Shown in pieces: positions 29,807 to 46,310 of a stretch of 64,000 bases of DNA. Each line of letters opens with the position of its first letter. Positions within the stretch are counted from its first letter, which is position 1. The DNA is from Siminovitchia acidinfaciens. Lineage in GTDB: Bacteria > Bacillota > Bacilli > Bacillales > Bacillaceae_C. Both the position numbers and the translations under genes were made by a program. Below the pieces are notes generated by a model. The model worked only from the letters and a program-made list of their open reading frames with translations. It did no database searches and was not told the origin of the DNA. Location: NCBI RefSeq assembly GCF_003605385.1, contig NZ_QYTV02000001.1:150946-214945 (forward strand), in the 5' to 3' direction.

Positions 29807-30247
29807 ATGAAAGTCGCAATTGCATCTGATCATGGTGGTATTAACATCCGAAAGGAAATTCTCCAGCTAATGGAAGAAATGAATATTGAATATGAAGACA
29901 TGGGATGTGAAGACGGATGTTCCGTTGATTATCCTGATTATGCCATTCCTGTTGCGGAAAAAGTGGCAAGCGGGGAATGCGACCGTGGAATTCTGGTTTG
30001 TGGAACGGGTATTGGCATGAGTATAGCTGCCAATAAAGTGAAAGGCATACGCTGCGCTCTTGTACATGATGTGTTTAGTGCAAAAGCTACCAGGCTTCAT
30101 AACGATAGCAATGTCTTAGCGATGGGCGAGCGTGTTATTGGGCCGGGATTGGCCCGTGAAATAGCAAAAGTGTGGCTGGAAACCGATTTCGAAGGTGGCC
30201 GCCACGAAAACCGGGTTCGTAAAATAACGGATTACGAAAGCAGGTAA
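29807..30247 (+). CDS. rpiB: Ribose-5-phosphate isomerase B
   Basis: 146 residues from ATG 29807 with AAGGAGGAG upstream; the frame's earlier ATG at 29777 has no site. MKVAIASDHGGINIRKEI and GILVCGTGIGMSIAANK are the family signatures; the latter holds the active-site Cys. Interconverts ribose-5-P and ribulose-5-P. In this genus it is grouped with ywlE and ywlG. Confidence 0.95.
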   Translation: MKVAIASDHGGINIRKEILQLMEEMNIEYEDMGCEDGCSVDYPDYAIPVAEKVASGECDRGILVCGTGIGMSIAANKVKGIRCALVHDVFSAKATRLHNDSNVLAMGERVIGPGLAREIAKVWLETDFEGGRHENRVRKITDYESR

Positions 30248-30279
30248 ACTTTTTGAATATTTTAGTGGAGGCGTTGTAA

Positions 30280-30852
30280 ATGTCAGTTGAACAATGGCGT
30301 GAAGAGATGCGTACCCTCCTTATGGAGTGCAGTGAAAATTTATCCCTCACACAAGGTAAAGTTCTTGTAATCGGCTGTTCCACTTCTGAGATTGCCGGGA
30401 AAAAAATCGGAACTTCCGGAACATTGGAAGCGGCTGATATGTTGTATGAGGAATTGAAAAAGTTTGCAGACGACCAAAATATCCATTTGGCTTTTCAATG
30501 CTGTGAACATTTGAACCGTGCCTTGGTTATCGAAAGACAGACCGCTCTGGAAAAGGGTTGGGAGGAAGTGTCGGTTGTTCCGGTATATAACGCTGGCGGT
30601 TCCATGGCTACTTGCGCATACTCGCAAATGAAGGATCCTGTAGTAGTTGAATTTATCAAGGCAGATGCGGGCATTGATATTGGTGATACATTTATAGGCA
30701 TGCATTTGAAGCATGTGGCGGTACCTGTTAGAGTCAGCCAAAAGTCGATCGGTGATGCCCATGTTACAATTGCAACTACACGACCAAAACTTATCGGTGG
30801 GGCAAGAGCGGTATATGAAAAGCAAAAACTGAACAATCAATGCTCTTTCTGA
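30280..30852 (+). CDS. ywlG: UPF0340 (YwlG-like) protein
   Basis: 190 residues with GGAGGCG upstream. Recognisable by [36 protein letters not shown] and [16 protein letters not shown], as in B. subtilis YwlG. No biochemical role is established. Conserved between rpiB and glyA. Confidence 0.9.
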   Translation: MSVEQWREEMRTLLMECSENLSLTQGKVLVIGCSTSEIAGKKIGTSGTLEAADMLYEELKKFADDQNIHLAFQCCEHLNRALVIERQTALEKGWEEVSVVPVYNAGGSMATCAYSQMKDPVVVEFIKADAGIDIGDTFIGMHLKHVAVPVRVSQKSIGDAHVTIATTRPKLIGGARAVYEKQKLNNQCSF

Positions 30853-30883
30853 TAATAATGTTCCGTTTTTGTTGAAAATGGAA

Positions 30884-30912
30884 TTGGAAAGTCGAGCCCA
30901 TCGTGTTAAAAT
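30884..30912 (+). promoter_or_regulatory. SigA promoter of glyA
   Basis: TTGGAA (30884-30889), 17-base spacer, TAAAAT (30907-30912). Confidence 0.65.
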
Positions 30913-30963
30913 ATAAGCGAATAACGAATACAAGCCAAACCTGAAAGGATGAGGGAGAGCAAC

Positions 30964-32226
30964 ATGAGCAAATTAAGTGAAAATAGTGCTTTGAGTGCTA
31001 TTGCACAAGAAGATCCGCAAGTTTACGAAGCCATTCAAAAAGAATTGAAGAGACAGCGGACGAAAATTGAATTGATAGCATCCGAGAACTTTGTCAGCGA
31101 AGCAGTAATGGAAGCGCAAGGATCGGTTTTAACAAATAAATATGCCGAAGGGTATCCAGGACGCCGTTATTATGGCGGATGTGAGTATGTAGACATTGCA
31201 GAGGACTTGGCACGTGACCGAGCAAAGGAAATTTTTGGTGCAGAGCATGTAAACGTACAGCCGCATTCAGGTGCACAGGCAAACATGGCGGTTTATTTTA
31301 CTGTTCTTGAGCATGGAGACACTGTTCTTGGCATGAACTTATCTCACGGCGGCCACCTTACTCATGGAAGCCCTGTGAACTTCAGTGGTGTTCAATACAA
31401 CTTTGTTGAGTACGGAGTTGATAAAGAGAACCACCGCATCAATTACGAAGATGTCCGTCAAAAGGCATTGGAACATAAACCAAAGTTGATTGTAGCTGGT
31501 GCGAGTGCATACCCGCGGGTCATAGATTTTGAAAAGTTCCGGGAAATTGCTGATGAAGTAGGAGCATACTTCATGGTGGACATGGCTCATATTGCAGGTC
31601 TTGTAGCAGCAGGACTCCATCCTAACCCAGTGCCATATGCTGATTTTGTGACTACAACAACTCACAAAACATTGCGCGGCCCACGCGGCGGAATGATCTT
31701 TTGCAAAGAGAAGTTTGCTAAAGCGATCGATAAATCTGTATTCCCTGGGCTTCAAGGCGGCCCGCTCATGCACGTTATTGCAGCGAAAGCCGTTGCGTTT
31801 GGAGAAGCTTTGCGTGATGACTTCAAAGATTACGCGAAATTGATTATCGAAAATGCCAACAGATTGGCTGAAAGCCTTAAAAAAGAAGGCATTAACCTTG
31901 TGTCCGGCGGAACTGACAATCACTTATTATTGTTGGATGTTCGTTCCTTGGGGCTTACTGGGAAAGTTGCAGAAAAAGTGTTGGATGATGTGGGAATCAC
32001 TGTCAACAAAAACACTATTCCTTTCGATCCTGAAGGGCCTTTTACAACAAGCGGCGTCCGTATTGGAACAGCAGCAGTCACATCTCGCGGATTTGGAATG
32101 CAAGAAATGGATGAAATTGCTTCCCTGATCGCTTTTGTCCTTAAAAACCATGAAGATGAAGCGAAATTGGAAGAAGCACGCAAACGGGTTGAAGCAGTCA
32201 CTTCACGCTTCCCACTCTATGAATAA
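30964..32226 (+). CDS. glyA: Serine hydroxymethyltransferase
   Basis: 420 residues from ATG 30964 with GAGGGAG upstream; ATG 30949 overlaps that site and is rejected. PLP enzyme converting serine and tetrahydrofolate to glycine and methylene-THF. PLP Lys in [24 protein letters not shown] and [12 protein letters not shown] are conserved substrate and cofactor regions. Normal length. Confidence 0.97.
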   Translation: MSKLSENSALSAIAQEDPQVYEAIQKELKRQRTKIELIASENFVSEAVMEAQGSVLTNKYAEGYPGRRYYGGCEYVDIAEDLARDRAKEIFGAEHVNVQPHSGAQANMAVYFTVLEHGDTVLGMNLSHGGHLTHGSPVNFSGVQYNFVEYGVDKENHRINYEDVRQKALEHKPKLIVAGASAYPRVIDFEKFREIADEVGAYFMVDMAHIAGLVAAGLHPNPVPYADFVTTTTHKTLRGPRGGMIFCKEKFAKAIDKSVFPGLQGGPLMHVIAAKAVAFGEALRDDFKDYAKLIIENANRLAESLKKEGINLVSGGTDNHLLLLDVRSLGLTGKVAEKVLDDVGITVNKNTIPFDPEGPFTTSGVRIGTAAVTSRGFGMQEMDEIASLIAFVLKNHEDEAKLEEARKRVEAVTSRFPLYE

Positions 32227-32237
32227 TTTTTTAAACG

Positions 32238-32273
32238 AACAGTCTGTCGATTAAAAGGCAGGCTGTTTTTTTT
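32238..32273 (+). terminator. Terminator of glyA
   Basis: AACAGTCTGTC pairs with GGCAGGCTGTT (two G-U) around GATTAAAA, followed by a run of T. Confidence 0.8.
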
Positions 32274-32324
32274 CTGCTTATTAATACGGTAAATATAAAT
32301 TGTAATAATTGTCTTCACAAAGAG

Positions 32325-32455
32325 ACCACAGTTGATTTCCGTTCTTGGCGGACGCTTTTGCGCGGTCTCACTTCCGCAGAATCCAGAAAAAGCTACTTCG
32401 ATTAAGCAGCTCACATTGGAAATGCGAAGCATTTTCGAGGAGTCGCCGCCTTCTA
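32325..32455 (-). repeat. Family B repeat, reverse orientation
   Basis: Reverse complement reads GAAGGCGGCGACTCCTCGAA, AATGCTTCGCATTTCC and GCGCAAAAGCGTCCGCC then AAGAACGGAAATCAAC. Matches the ends of the 9110 and 51480 copies while the centre differs. Confidence 0.65.
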
Positions 32456-32825
32456 GCAATCAACAAACTGGGTTTCTATGATTTCCATTGTATGTATCTC
32501 CAGGTCTTTGCTAGATGAATATTATTTCACTTTTCAGTTGTAGTCAGACTGCGAATAAGGCAGCTTCCGAACAGTAATCGAAACATCAATACCATTGTCT
32601 AGAAAGCCATGGTTGTGTTCAGGTATAAAGCGATCAAAAATGATAATTTTATTTGGTAGCAATCTTTCTCATTTGTTTCTTGAAGAAAGATTTTCTTTTA
32701 TGTAAAATGGGCAGGGATATATAACGACCAGAGCGAGGGTAACTGGTTCGGCCAATCATGCCTAGCCGCTTTACATATGCTCCCGTCTTGATCGTAAAAA
32801 CTAAATTATAAAGGAGAGAGAATAA
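32456..32825. other. Unassigned region between glyA and upp
   Basis: No clear promoter. The minus strand is open from about 32867 to 32649 and would encode a basic peptide ending SGRYISLPILHKRKSFFKKQ and MRKIATK, but the only ATG with its own context (MIGRTSYPRSG, about 32760) has a poor ribosome site and the longer frame runs antisense into upp. I do not annotate it as a gene. Confidence 0.4.
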
Positions 32826-33455
32826 ATGGGCAAAGTTCATGTGATCGACCATCCTCTCATTCAGCACAAAATTACGTACATTCGTGATAAAAATACAGGG
32901 ACAAAGGAATTCCGTGAGCTCGTTGATGAAGTGGCAACGCTTATGGCTTTTGAAATTACAAGGGATATGCCTCTCAAAGAAATTGATGTGGAAACTCCTG
33001 TAAGCACAGCTAAGTCGAAAGTGTTGGCCGGGAAAAAAATCGGCATTGTACCGATTCTTAGAGCTGGCATCGGTATGGTGGAAGGCATATTAAAACTCAT
33101 TCCTGCTGCAAAAGTTGGACATGTAGGTCTTTACCGCGATCCGAAGACTTTACTGCCGGTTGAATATTATTTAAAACTTCCAAGCGATGTTGAAGAAAGG
33201 TTCTTTATTGTTGTGGATCCGATGCTTGCAACAGGCGGTACTGCAGTGGAAGCAATTCATTCATTGAAAAAGCGTGGAGCAAAGCAGATTAAGCTTATGT
33301 GCCTTATTGCTGCCCCTGAAGGTGTAAAGGCTATTCAGGAAGCACATCCGGACGTAGATATTTACGTTGCGGGTGTCGATGAAAAATTGAACGAAAAAGG
33401 ATATATTGTACCGGGCTTGGGTGACGCCGGGGATCGTCTGTTTGGGACGAAGTAA
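32826..33455 (+). CDS. upp: Uracil phosphoribosyltransferase
   Basis: 209 residues with AAGGAGAG upstream. Salvages uracil with PRPP to UMP. PRPP loop [10 protein letters not shown], uracil-binding [12 protein letters not shown] at the C-terminus, and [10 protein letters not shown] are conserved. Its stop overlaps the ATG of wecB by one base. Confidence 0.97.
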   Translation: MGKVHVIDHPLIQHKITYIRDKNTGTKEFRELVDEVATLMAFEITRDMPLKEIDVETPVSTAKSKVLAGKKIGIVPILRAGIGMVEGILKLIPAAKVGHVGLYRDPKTLLPVEYYLKLPSDVEERFFIVVDPMLATGGTAVEAIHSLKKRGAKQIKLMCLIAAPEGVKAIQEAHPDVDIYVAGVDEKLNEKGYIVPGLGDAGDRLFGTK

Positions 33456-34609
33456 TGTTAAACATGGAAAAACGTATTAAGGTTTTGTCCGTTTTCGGAA
33501 CAAGACCGGAGGCCATAAAAATGGCACCACTTGTCCATGAATTGAAAAGCAGGGACAGCGAATTTGAGTCGTTTGTGGCTGTTACAGCTCAACACCGCCA
33601 AATGCTTGATCAAGTACTTGAAATTTTTAACATTGAACCTGATTTTGACTTGAATATAATGAAAGACCGTCAAACACTCATCGATGTCACAACACGCAGC
33701 CTTGAAGGGCTTGATGCGGTTCTTAAGGATTTGAAGCCTGATATTGTTCTGGTTCATGGCGACACGACGACCACTTTTTCTGCCAGCCTTGCCGCTTTTT
33801 ACAACCAGGCCTCCGTTGGCCATGTTGAAGCAGGTTTGCGGACATGGAATAAATATTCTCCATTCCCTGAAGAGATGAATCGGCAGTTGACAGGCGTTAT
33901 TGCGGATTTGCACTTCTCGCCTACTGAAAAAGCAGCCCGGAATCTGATCGCCGAAGATAAAGAGGAAGAGAGAATTTTTATCACTGGAAATACAGCTATC
34001 GATGCTCTTAAAACAACTGTAAAAAAGGAATACAAGCATGAAGTGCTCGATCGGCTTGGCAGCGACCGGTTGATCCTTCTTACTGCCCACCGAAGGGAGA
34101 ATCTGGGTGAACCCATGCGGAACATGTTTCGCGCGATCAAACGGGTTGTTAACGAGCAGCCCGATATCCAGGTTATCTATCCGGTTCATTTAAACCCGGT
34201 TGTTAGAAAAACCGCGGACGAAGAGCTGGGCAACGATCCGCGGATTCACCTGATTGAACCTCTCGGGGTTATCGACTTTCATAACTTTGCCAATAGGGCG
34301 CACTTGATTCTTACCGATTCAGGCGGAGTTCAGGAAGAAGCACCGTCATTGGGAGTTCCTGTGCTCGTTCTCCGGGATACGACAGAGCGGCCAGAAGGGA
34401 TAGAAGCAGGGACATTGAAGCTTGCAGGGACGGATGAAGAAACGATTTATCGCCTTGCTACGCAATTGCTTAGGGATGCCGATGAATATAAACAAATGGC
34501 TCACGCAGTCAACCCTTACGGTGATGGAGAAGCTGCGAAACGGATTGCAGATGCTATTTTGTATTATTTTAAAATGAAAACAGACAGACCGAAACCATTT
34601 CGGCCATAG
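33455..34609 (+). CDS. mnaA: UDP-N-acetylglucosamine 2-epimerase (non-hydrolysing)
   Basis: 384 residues. Makes UDP-ManNAc for teichoic-acid linkage units. VFGTRPEAIKMAPL, VHGDTTTTFSASLAAF, GHVEAGLRT and LTDSGGVQEEAPSLG are family motifs, including the allosteric UDP-GlcNAc region. The first ATG overlaps the upp stop; ATG 33464 is an alternative. In B. subtilis mnaA lies elsewhere; other Bacillaceae have it here. Confidence 0.95.
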   Translation: MLNMEKRIKVLSVFGTRPEAIKMAPLVHELKSRDSEFESFVAVTAQHRQMLDQVLEIFNIEPDFDLNIMKDRQTLIDVTTRSLEGLDAVLKDLKPDIVLVHGDTTTTFSASLAAFYNQASVGHVEAGLRTWNKYSPFPEEMNRQLTGVIADLHFSPTEKAARNLIAEDKEEERIFITGNTAIDALKTTVKKEYKHEVLDRLGSDRLILLTAHRRENLGEPMRNMFRAIKRVVNEQPDIQVIYPVHLNPVVRKTADEELGNDPRIHLIEPLGVIDFHNFANRAHLILTDSGGVQEEAPSLGVPVLVLRDTTERPEGIEAGTLKLAGTDEETIYRLATQLLRDADEYKQMAHAVNPYGDGEAAKRIADAILYYFKMKTDRPKPFRP

Positions 34610-34613
34610 ATTG

Positions 34614-34640
34614 ACAGGAGGGAAATTGCCTCCTGTTTTT
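34614..34640 (+). terminator. Terminator of upp-mnaA
   Basis: ACAGGAGG/CCTCCTGT with loop GAAATTG and a TTTT tail. Confidence 0.85.
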
Positions 34641-34767
34641 CTAAAGAAAAGATGTTGAAAATCAAAGTAAGAAAAAGGTCGAAAAACCACATATTAGTTG
34701 AAATTTGATGAATTTGTGACAAACTGAAAATCGCAATTAGTTTGTTTCTAATTTCACATGAAACTCG

Positions 34768-34796
34768 TTGACATTGACATAGCCCTATTGTATGCT
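34768..34796 (+). promoter_or_regulatory. SigA promoter of the atp operon
   Basis: TTGACA (34768-34773), 17-base spacer, TATGCT (34791-34796). A second overlapping TTGACA at 34774 would leave an 11-base spacer and is unlikely. The leader to atpZ is about 110 bases. Confidence 0.7.
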
Positions 34797-34913
34797 TACA
34801 AAGGGTATGAAAAGGAGAGTTTATTCACTTTCTTTTAACCAGAAAAAGCGCGGAATTTGTCAACAAAACTCGAATGTTGCAGGCTTGAAAACGGAGCACA
34901 GGAATGATGCGAA

Positions 34914-35135
34914 TTGAGTAAAGAAAAACGTCATCCGCTTTACGGGATGGCCATTTATTCTGCTGTCCTGACGCAGCTGGCAGGCTCTGTTTTGGCGGGA
35001 GTTTTTATCGGAAGATGGCTGGATGAAAAATCAGGAATGGAGCCATTGTTTCTGATTGTCGGTCTCCTTTTGGGTTTGGCAGTTGGAACGTTCGGGGTGA
35101 TTATGACAATCCGACAATTTTTATCGGGGGATTAG
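34914..35135 (+). CDS. atpZ: AtpZ/AtpI-family ATP synthase accessory protein
   Basis: 73 residues from TTG 34914. Two membrane helices (AIYSAVLTQLAGSVLAGVFIG and FLIVGLLLGLAVGTFGVIMT) joined by RWLDEKSGMEP, typical of the ATPase gene 1 family. In alkaliphilic Bacillus, AtpZ with AtpI supplies Mg2+ and aids c-ring assembly. First gene of the operon; the ribosome site is not strong. Confidence 0.85.
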   Translation: MSKEKRHPLYGMAIYSAVLTQLAGSVLAGVFIGRWLDEKSGMEPLFLIVGLLLGLAVGTFGVIMTIRQFLSGD

Positions 35136-35141
35136 AAAGAT

Positions 35142-35534
35142 ATGGATGATCTCCAACAGTTATTTAATAGGCACCGGAAGTACATACTGTACTTATTGGC
35201 AATTCTTGTATTGGGTTGGGGTTTTACTCCTTACCAATCTATATTTATGGGATTGATACTTGGGACTTCGATCAGCTTCTTTAATCACTGGATGATGATT
35301 CGAAGGACAAGCAAGCTCGGGGAAGCTGTTTTGGAAGGACGCAAGATGCGTTCAATCGGCACTTTGTCAAGGATGGCGTCAGCCGTATTTGCCGTATACA
35401 TTGCAATGCAATACCCGGAAGTTTTTCATCTCATAAGCGTAATTATTGGATTAATGACATCTTACATTGTCATATTGATAGATGCTTTAATCTCCATCCT
35501 AATTAGAAAAGACAAGCAGCGGGAAGAGAGGTGA
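35142..35534 (+). CDS. atpI: ATP synthase protein I
   Basis: 130 residues, start six bases after the atpZ stop. Four hydrophobic segments. LGTSISFFNHWMMIRRTSK is the recognisable part of Bacillus AtpI. Assists assembly of the c-ring; not part of the final enzyme. Confidence 0.88.
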   Translation: MDDLQQLFNRHRKYILYLLAILVLGWGFTPYQSIFMGLILGTSISFFNHWMMIRRTSKLGEAVLEGRKMRSIGTLSRMASAVFAVYIAMQYPEVFHLISVIIGLMTSYIVILIDALISILIRKDKQREER

Positions 35535-35540
35535 ATCTAA

Positions 35541-36254
<714 letters not shown>

Positions 36255-36316
36255 TATATAACTTGTTCATAAAAATGGACAAAGACTTTCAACCAAAATA
36301 CTTTTTATATATTTAA

Positions 36317-36544
<228 letters not shown>

Positions 36545-36572
36545 CATTTATTGAATAATCAGAACACGTTTT

Positions 36573-36607
36573 AAAATGGCGAAGAAGATAATGCTTCGCC
36601 ATTTTTT
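36573..36607 (+). terminator. Strong terminator-like hairpin inside the atp operon
   Basis: AAAATGGCGAAG (36573-36584) pairs perfectly with CTTCGCCATTTT (36594-36605), then more T. Twelve pairs plus a T-run lie between atpE and atpF. It would favour the upstream atpZIBE part of the transcript, or stabilise its 3' end after processing. Confidence 0.7.
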
Positions 36608-37789
<1,182 letters not shown>

Positions 37790-37804
37790 GAACGATTTGA
37801 ATAA

Positions 37805-39331
<1,527 letters not shown>

Positions 39332-39346
39332 GATAAATGACGGCTC

Positions 39347-39380
39347 AAGGTGCCAAGGTTCTGAGTTCCTGGCACCTTTT
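39347..39380 (+). other. Intercistronic hairpin between atpA and atpG
   Basis: AAGGTGCCA (39347-39355) pairs with TGGCACCTT (39370-39378) across a 14-base loop, with TTTT behind. Resembles a weak terminator or processing hairpin. Confidence 0.55.
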
Positions 39381-39416
39381 CAAAAGAATATGATAACTTC
39401 AAATACAGGGTGGTGA

Positions 39417-40280
<864 letters not shown>

Positions 40281-40317
40281 ATTGATGAAATAAAAACTTG
40301 ATTATTATTACTATTGA

Positions 40318-41760
<1,443 letters not shown>

Positions 41761-41764
41761 ATAG

Positions 41765-42184
<420 letters not shown>

Positions 42185-42195
42185 AGCTTTAAAAT

Positions 42196-42236
42196 ATAAC
42201 ACCTTCTGGTCTTGCCTGATCGGAAGGTGTTATTTA
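42196..42236 (+). terminator. Terminator of the atp operon
   Basis: ATAACACCTTC pairs with GAAGGTGTTAT (eleven pairs) around a 16-base loop; the tail is only moderately T-rich. Confidence 0.75.
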
Positions 42237-42287
42237 TAAAAAGACTGGTCGCTTCGCTGGGATTCCAGCTGTACAAGGAGGATTTCA

Positions 42288-42530
42288 ATGATCGATGGTA
42301 TGGAAATTGGTCAGCAGGCCCTCATTAGCATCATTTCGCATCTGTTATTTATCGGGTTAACCTTTTGGGCCCTTCAGGCATTACATTTTGATAAACTCCT
42401 AAGTGCCAACCGGATATTTCAGGCCAGGCTGCTATATATCATTTTAACGATTGCAATCGGGTCTTCCGTCAGCAACTTTTTCCTCGATTATTTACACTGG
42501 TCTCGACAACTTCAATACTTTTTTAAATAG
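42288..42530 (+). CDS. ywzB: DUF1146 (YwzB-like) membrane protein
   Basis: 80 residues with CAAGGAGG upstream. Two helices (ALISIISHLLFIGLTFWALQA and LLYIILTIAIGSSVSNFFLDY). Conserved between atpC and ywmB in Bacillus. Function unknown. Confidence 0.85.
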   Translation: MIDGMEIGQQALISIISHLLFIGLTFWALQALHFDKLLSANRIFQARLLYIILTIAIGSSVSNFFLDYLHWSRQLQYFFK

Positions 42531-42699
42531 GTCTTTTGGCACGTTTTTAAACGAAGGCTTTTTGTTATGATGTGAATTGTGAGTGCATAATAAAAGGAAT
42601 TTGTCGAAAAAGCAAAAAAAATTTGTCTGGATATGCAGTCTTTCTTAAAGTATGTCCTACCCCTGAGTGGAAACACTTAAGTTAAGGGGGAGAGTACTT

Positions 42700-43440
42700 A
42701 TGAAGGGATGCTGCAGAGAATATTTTATTTTATTGTTGCTATTAACTAGTTTGATTGTTTTTTTTAGCGGGAATAACACAAGTGTTGCTGAAAAAAGTGA
42801 ATTGGATATTGAGAAATTGGTACATGCGGTTCAAAAGCAACAAGGATCCATCATTGAATGGTCTCTATATACAAGAGAACTGGCTGAGCAACCATCACAG
42901 GAATTGTCTGTCACTAGATTAAAAAGAGTTTTTCCCGAGTGGGACTGGTCTTTGTCACGTAAAGAAGGAAAAGAAACAGTGACAGGGATCAATTACAACG
43001 GGAAGATAGAAGAAAAGATTGTAGCAGTGACAACCGATAATGGTAATAAAGACAACTTAATTTCTTATGTATCTTATGAATTGAAGGGTACAACGTGGAA
43101 TCACAGAATATCTAAAAGTACAGAAACATTATTTCAATCTAGAACTGAATTGATTTTTAAACAAAAGCCTGTTGTTTTCTCTTGTATCAAAGGCATATTC
43201 AATGATGATGAATTTGGGCAAACAATTGTAAGTGGACTATTATCATCTCTTTTGGCGAAGGAGAAAGAGGCACTTAGAGAAGAGGATTTTTCCTCTATAT
43301 CTGCATATTCCTCTCTTTTTACACAATCTCTATCTCTCCCCGGCAAAGAAATGAATCTGCAGATCGGTCTGCGCAAAAACAAAGCAGGAAACGGTACATA
43401 CTTTACGGTAGGCACACCCATCCTGACAAATGAATACTAA
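42700..43440 (+). CDS. ywmB: YwmB-like secreted protein
   Basis: 246 residues from ATG 42700, preceded by AAGGGGGAGAG. Hydrophobic leader (YFILLLLLTSLIVFFSG), then an extracellular domain classed structurally with TATA-box-binding-like folds. Position ahead of murAA is conserved. No function is established. Confidence 0.85.
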   Translation: MKGCCREYFILLLLLTSLIVFFSGNNTSVAEKSELDIEKLVHAVQKQQGSIIEWSLYTRELAEQPSQELSVTRLKRVFPEWDWSLSRKEGKETVTGINYNGKIEEKIVAVTTDNGNKDNLISYVSYELKGTTWNHRISKSTETLFQSRTELIFKQKPVVFSCIKGIFNDDEFGQTIVSGLLSSLLAKEKEALREEDFSSISAYSSLFTQSLSLPGKEMNLQIGLRKNKAGNGTYFTVGTPILTNEY

Positions 43441-43473
43441 TATTAAAGAAAATAGACGCGGAGGGGAATACTC

Positions 43474-44784
43474 TTGGAAAAGATCATCGTCCGCGGCGGG
43501 AAAAGGCTCAGCGGCACAGTCAAGGTTGAAGGTGCAAAAAATGCTGTTTTGCCTGTTATCGCTGCATCACTATTGGCAAGCGAAGGAAAAAGCGTCATTC
43601 GCGAAGTACCAACTCTCTCCGATGTATACACAATTGGTGAAGTGTTGCGTCACTTGAATACAGAAGTAACATTTGAAAATAAAACGGTTTATGTGAATGC
43701 TTCAAACGAACTCAATATCGAAGCTCCGTTTGAATATGTTCGGAAAATGAGGGCCTCAGTGCTTGTGATGGGACCATTACTGGCCAGGCAAGGTAAAGCT
43801 CGCGTGGCTCTTCCAGGCGGATGCGCAATCGGTTCGCGGCCAATCGATTTGCATTTAAAAGGCTTTGAAGCAATGGGAGCGCAAGTTTCCGTTGGGAATG
43901 GATACATTGAGGCTTCTGCTGAACAGTTGACGGGCGCAAAAATCTATTTGGATTTTCCAAGTGTTGGCGCTACACAGAATATCATGATGGCAGCTGTTCT
44001 TGCAAAAGGAACGACTGTTATGGAAAACTGTGCAAAAGAACCAGAAATTGCGGATCTTGCCGCTTATTTGAATAAAATGGGTGCTTATGTAAGAGGGGCA
44101 GGTACCGAAACGATTACAATCGAAGGTGTCGATAAATTATATGGTGCCGACCATACAATCATGCCTGATAGAATCGAAGCGGGTAGTTTTATGGTGGCTG
44201 CCGCTATTACAGGCGGGAACGTGCTTGTTGAAGGTGCGATCGCAGACCACATGGCATCCGTTGTTGCCAAGCTTAAAGAAATGAATGTGGAAATTATTGA
44301 GGAAGAAAACGGTCTGCGTGTAATTGGTCCGGAAAAATTAAAGCCGGTAGATATTAAAACAATGCCGCATCCAGGATTTCCAACAGATATGCAGTCGCAA
44401 ATGATGGCACTCCTGCTATGTGCAGAGGGAACAAGCGTCATTACTGAGACTGTATTTGAGAATCGTTTTATGCACGTGGAAGAATTCCGCAGAATGAACA
44501 GTGATATTAAAATCGAAGGCCGTTCTGTTATCATCCAAGGACCATGCGAGCTCCAAGGGGCAGAAGTAGCTGCAACTGATTTGCGTGCAGCTGCAGCATT
44601 GATTATTGCAGGGTTGAAAGCCGACGGATATACTCGAGTTACCGAGCTTAAACACTTGGACCGGGGCTATCTTGACTTCCATAAAAAACTGCAAGCTTTG
44701 GGTGCTGACGTTGAACGTGTGAAAGACATTTCCAGTGAAGTGGAACACAAAGAAAGTAACATTGTAACCGACTTAAATGCATGA
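43474..44784 (+). CDS. murAA: UDP-N-acetylglucosamine 1-carboxyvinyltransferase 1 (MurAA)
   Basis: 436 residues from TTG 43474 with GGAGGGG upstream. [15 protein letters not shown] holds the catalytic Lys, and [13 protein letters not shown] the fosfomycin-sensitive Cys117. Essential-type MurA paralogue by position (ywmB-murAA-spoIID) as in B. subtilis; murZ at 15664 is the other copy. Confidence 0.97.
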   Translation: MEKIIVRGGKRLSGTVKVEGAKNAVLPVIAASLLASEGKSVIREVPTLSDVYTIGEVLRHLNTEVTFENKTVYVNASNELNIEAPFEYVRKMRASVLVMGPLLARQGKARVALPGGCAIGSRPIDLHLKGFEAMGAQVSVGNGYIEASAEQLTGAKIYLDFPSVGATQNIMMAAVLAKGTTVMENCAKEPEIADLAAYLNKMGAYVRGAGTETITIEGVDKLYGADHTIMPDRIEAGSFMVAAAITGGNVLVEGAIADHMASVVAKLKEMNVEIIEEENGLRVIGPEKLKPVDIKTMPHPGFPTDMQSQMMALLLCAEGTSVITETVFENRFMHVEEFRRMNSDIKIEGRSVIIQGPCELQGAEVAATDLRAAAALIIAGLKADGYTRVTELKHLDRGYLDFHKKLQALGADVERVKDISSEVEHKESNIVTDLNA

Positions 44785-44791
44785 TATGATC

Positions 44792-44818
44792 AAACCCGCG
44801 AAAGCGGGTTTATTTTTA
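44792..44818 (+). terminator. Terminator of murAA
   Basis: AAACCCGC/GCGGGTTT with a GAAA tetraloop, followed by ATTTTTA. A second palindrome GGGGTC-CA-GACCCC lies at 44831-44844. Confidence 0.85.
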
Positions 44819-44971
44819 TGGATTTTTTATGGGGTCCAGACCCCTATCTGGCATATTTACAACACCATTCGTTCCCTGCATATAGATAGCATAAAAGCTT
44901 GTCCTTCTGAATAAATTGGACCGAGGTGATTGTTTTCAATTCACCTTAATTTTTATATTGGAGGCATAGGC

Positions 44972-45994
44972 ATGAAGCAATTAAAACCGCTGCTTTTTAT
45001 TACCACTCTATTAATCGCCATTTCTTTTCTCGTTCCGTCCCTTCTCGTTCTGCCTTTTTCAAAAGAAAAGGCCATCATCGAATTAGATGAACGAACGGCC
45101 GAATTGCCGCCAAAAGTTAAAGAAAATCAACCATCTGCTGAGGTCGCGGTCTACCGAACTGCAGCTCAGACAGTCGAAAAACTGCCTTTGGAAGAATACG
45201 TAATAGGAGTGGTGGCGTCGGAAATGCCGGCGGACTTCGAAGAGGAGGCATTAAAAGCCCAGGCGCTAACAGCAAGAACGTATATTGTCAACAATCTTTT
45301 AAATCCTGAAGGCGGCCAGTTACCGCAAAATGCGGATGTAACTGATACTGTCAACCATCAGGTTTATAAGAATAAGAAAGAATTGAAGCTTCAGTGGGAT
45401 AAGGATTACGATTGGATGATGAAAAAAATAACTGAGGCAGTCAAGGCTACCGAAGGAGAAATCCTTACCTATAATAATAAACCCATAACTGCTTCTTTTT
45501 TCTCTACAAGCAACGGCTATACGGAAAACGCAGAAGATTATTGGAATAACCCTGTCCCTTACTTAAAAAGTGTAGAAAGCCCTTGGGACAGCCAATCGCC
45601 AAAATTCAATGACCGGAAAGTCATCAGTGTAAAAGAGTTCCAGCAGAAGCTTAATGTTAATATCGAGAATGCAAATGATATCGGCACGGTCACCGCACGT
45701 ACATCAGGAAAAAAAGTGGCTGCTGTTACCATCGGAGGGAAAAGTTTTAGCGGTAGAGAAGTGAGAGAAAAACTTGATTTGAAGTCGACCGATTTCACTT
45801 GGGAGAAAAAGGGGAAATCGATTATTATAACTACGAAAGGATACGGACACGGTGTTGGAATGAGCCAATACGGTGCAAACGGAATGGCGAAAGAAGGAAA
45901 AAATTATGATGATATCGTCAGCCATTATTATCAGGGAATAACCATTTCGAATGCTAGTCAATTCTTTGATAAGAGAGTTGCGTCCACACAATGA
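44972..45994 (+). CDS. spoIID: Stage II sporulation protein D
   Basis: 340 residues from ATG 44972 with TTGGAGGC upstream. N-terminal membrane anchor ([19 protein letters not shown]). The catalytic core of this peptidoglycan lytic transglycosylase includes [48 protein letters not shown] and the C-terminal [17 protein letters not shown]. Works in the mother cell with SpoIIM/SpoIIP during engulfment. A SigE promoter is expected; none was resolved confidently. Confidence 0.95.
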   Translation: MKQLKPLLFITTLLIAISFLVPSLLVLPFSKEKAIIELDERTAELPPKVKENQPSAEVAVYRTAAQTVEKLPLEEYVIGVVASEMPADFEEEALKAQALTARTYIVNNLLNPEGGQLPQNADVTDTVNHQVYKNKKELKLQWDKDYDWMMKKITEAVKATEGEILTYNNKPITASFFSTSNGYTENAEDYWNNPVPYLKSVESPWDSQSPKFNDRKVISVKEFQQKLNVNIENANDIGTVTARTSGKKVAAVTIGGKSFSGREVREKLDLKSTDFTWEKKGKSIIITTKGYGHGVGMSQYGANGMAKEGKNYDDIVSHYYQGITISNASQFFDKRVASTQ

Positions 45995-45997
45995 GAG

Positions 45998-46034
45998 AAA
46001 GCCGGCAATCCGAAAGAACATTGCCGGCTTTTTC
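45998..46034 (+). terminator. Terminator of spoIID
   Basis: AAAGCCGGCAA/TTGCCGGCTTT, eleven pairs, followed by TT. Confidence 0.85.
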
Positions 46035-46310
46035 AATTTATCCATATGGTTATTTAATGCTTTAATGAAAGTAGAGGCTGTTCATGAGCAAAATAGATTT
46101 TAGCATTAGGAGAAACCTTATTCGAAAATACAAATCCAAATCCAAAATTGAAGGTTGAGCCTTCAATGTGCAATATTACATAGGGAATAAAAGGGAATAT
46201 TCATTTTTTTGCATAAAAAATGTCTTATATCAGAAAATAAGAAGTGTTTTTCTCATTTTCAAGTATATAATTCTGTCTTTCTGTTCAAAATGATGGCAGA
46301 GGTGATGAAA

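Noticed and set aside
46305-46310. ATG two codons before the chosen spoIIQ start
   Set aside because: It directly abuts the ribosome site AGAGGTG, leaving no spacing; ATG 46311 has six bases and matches MREEEKK of known SpoIIQ.
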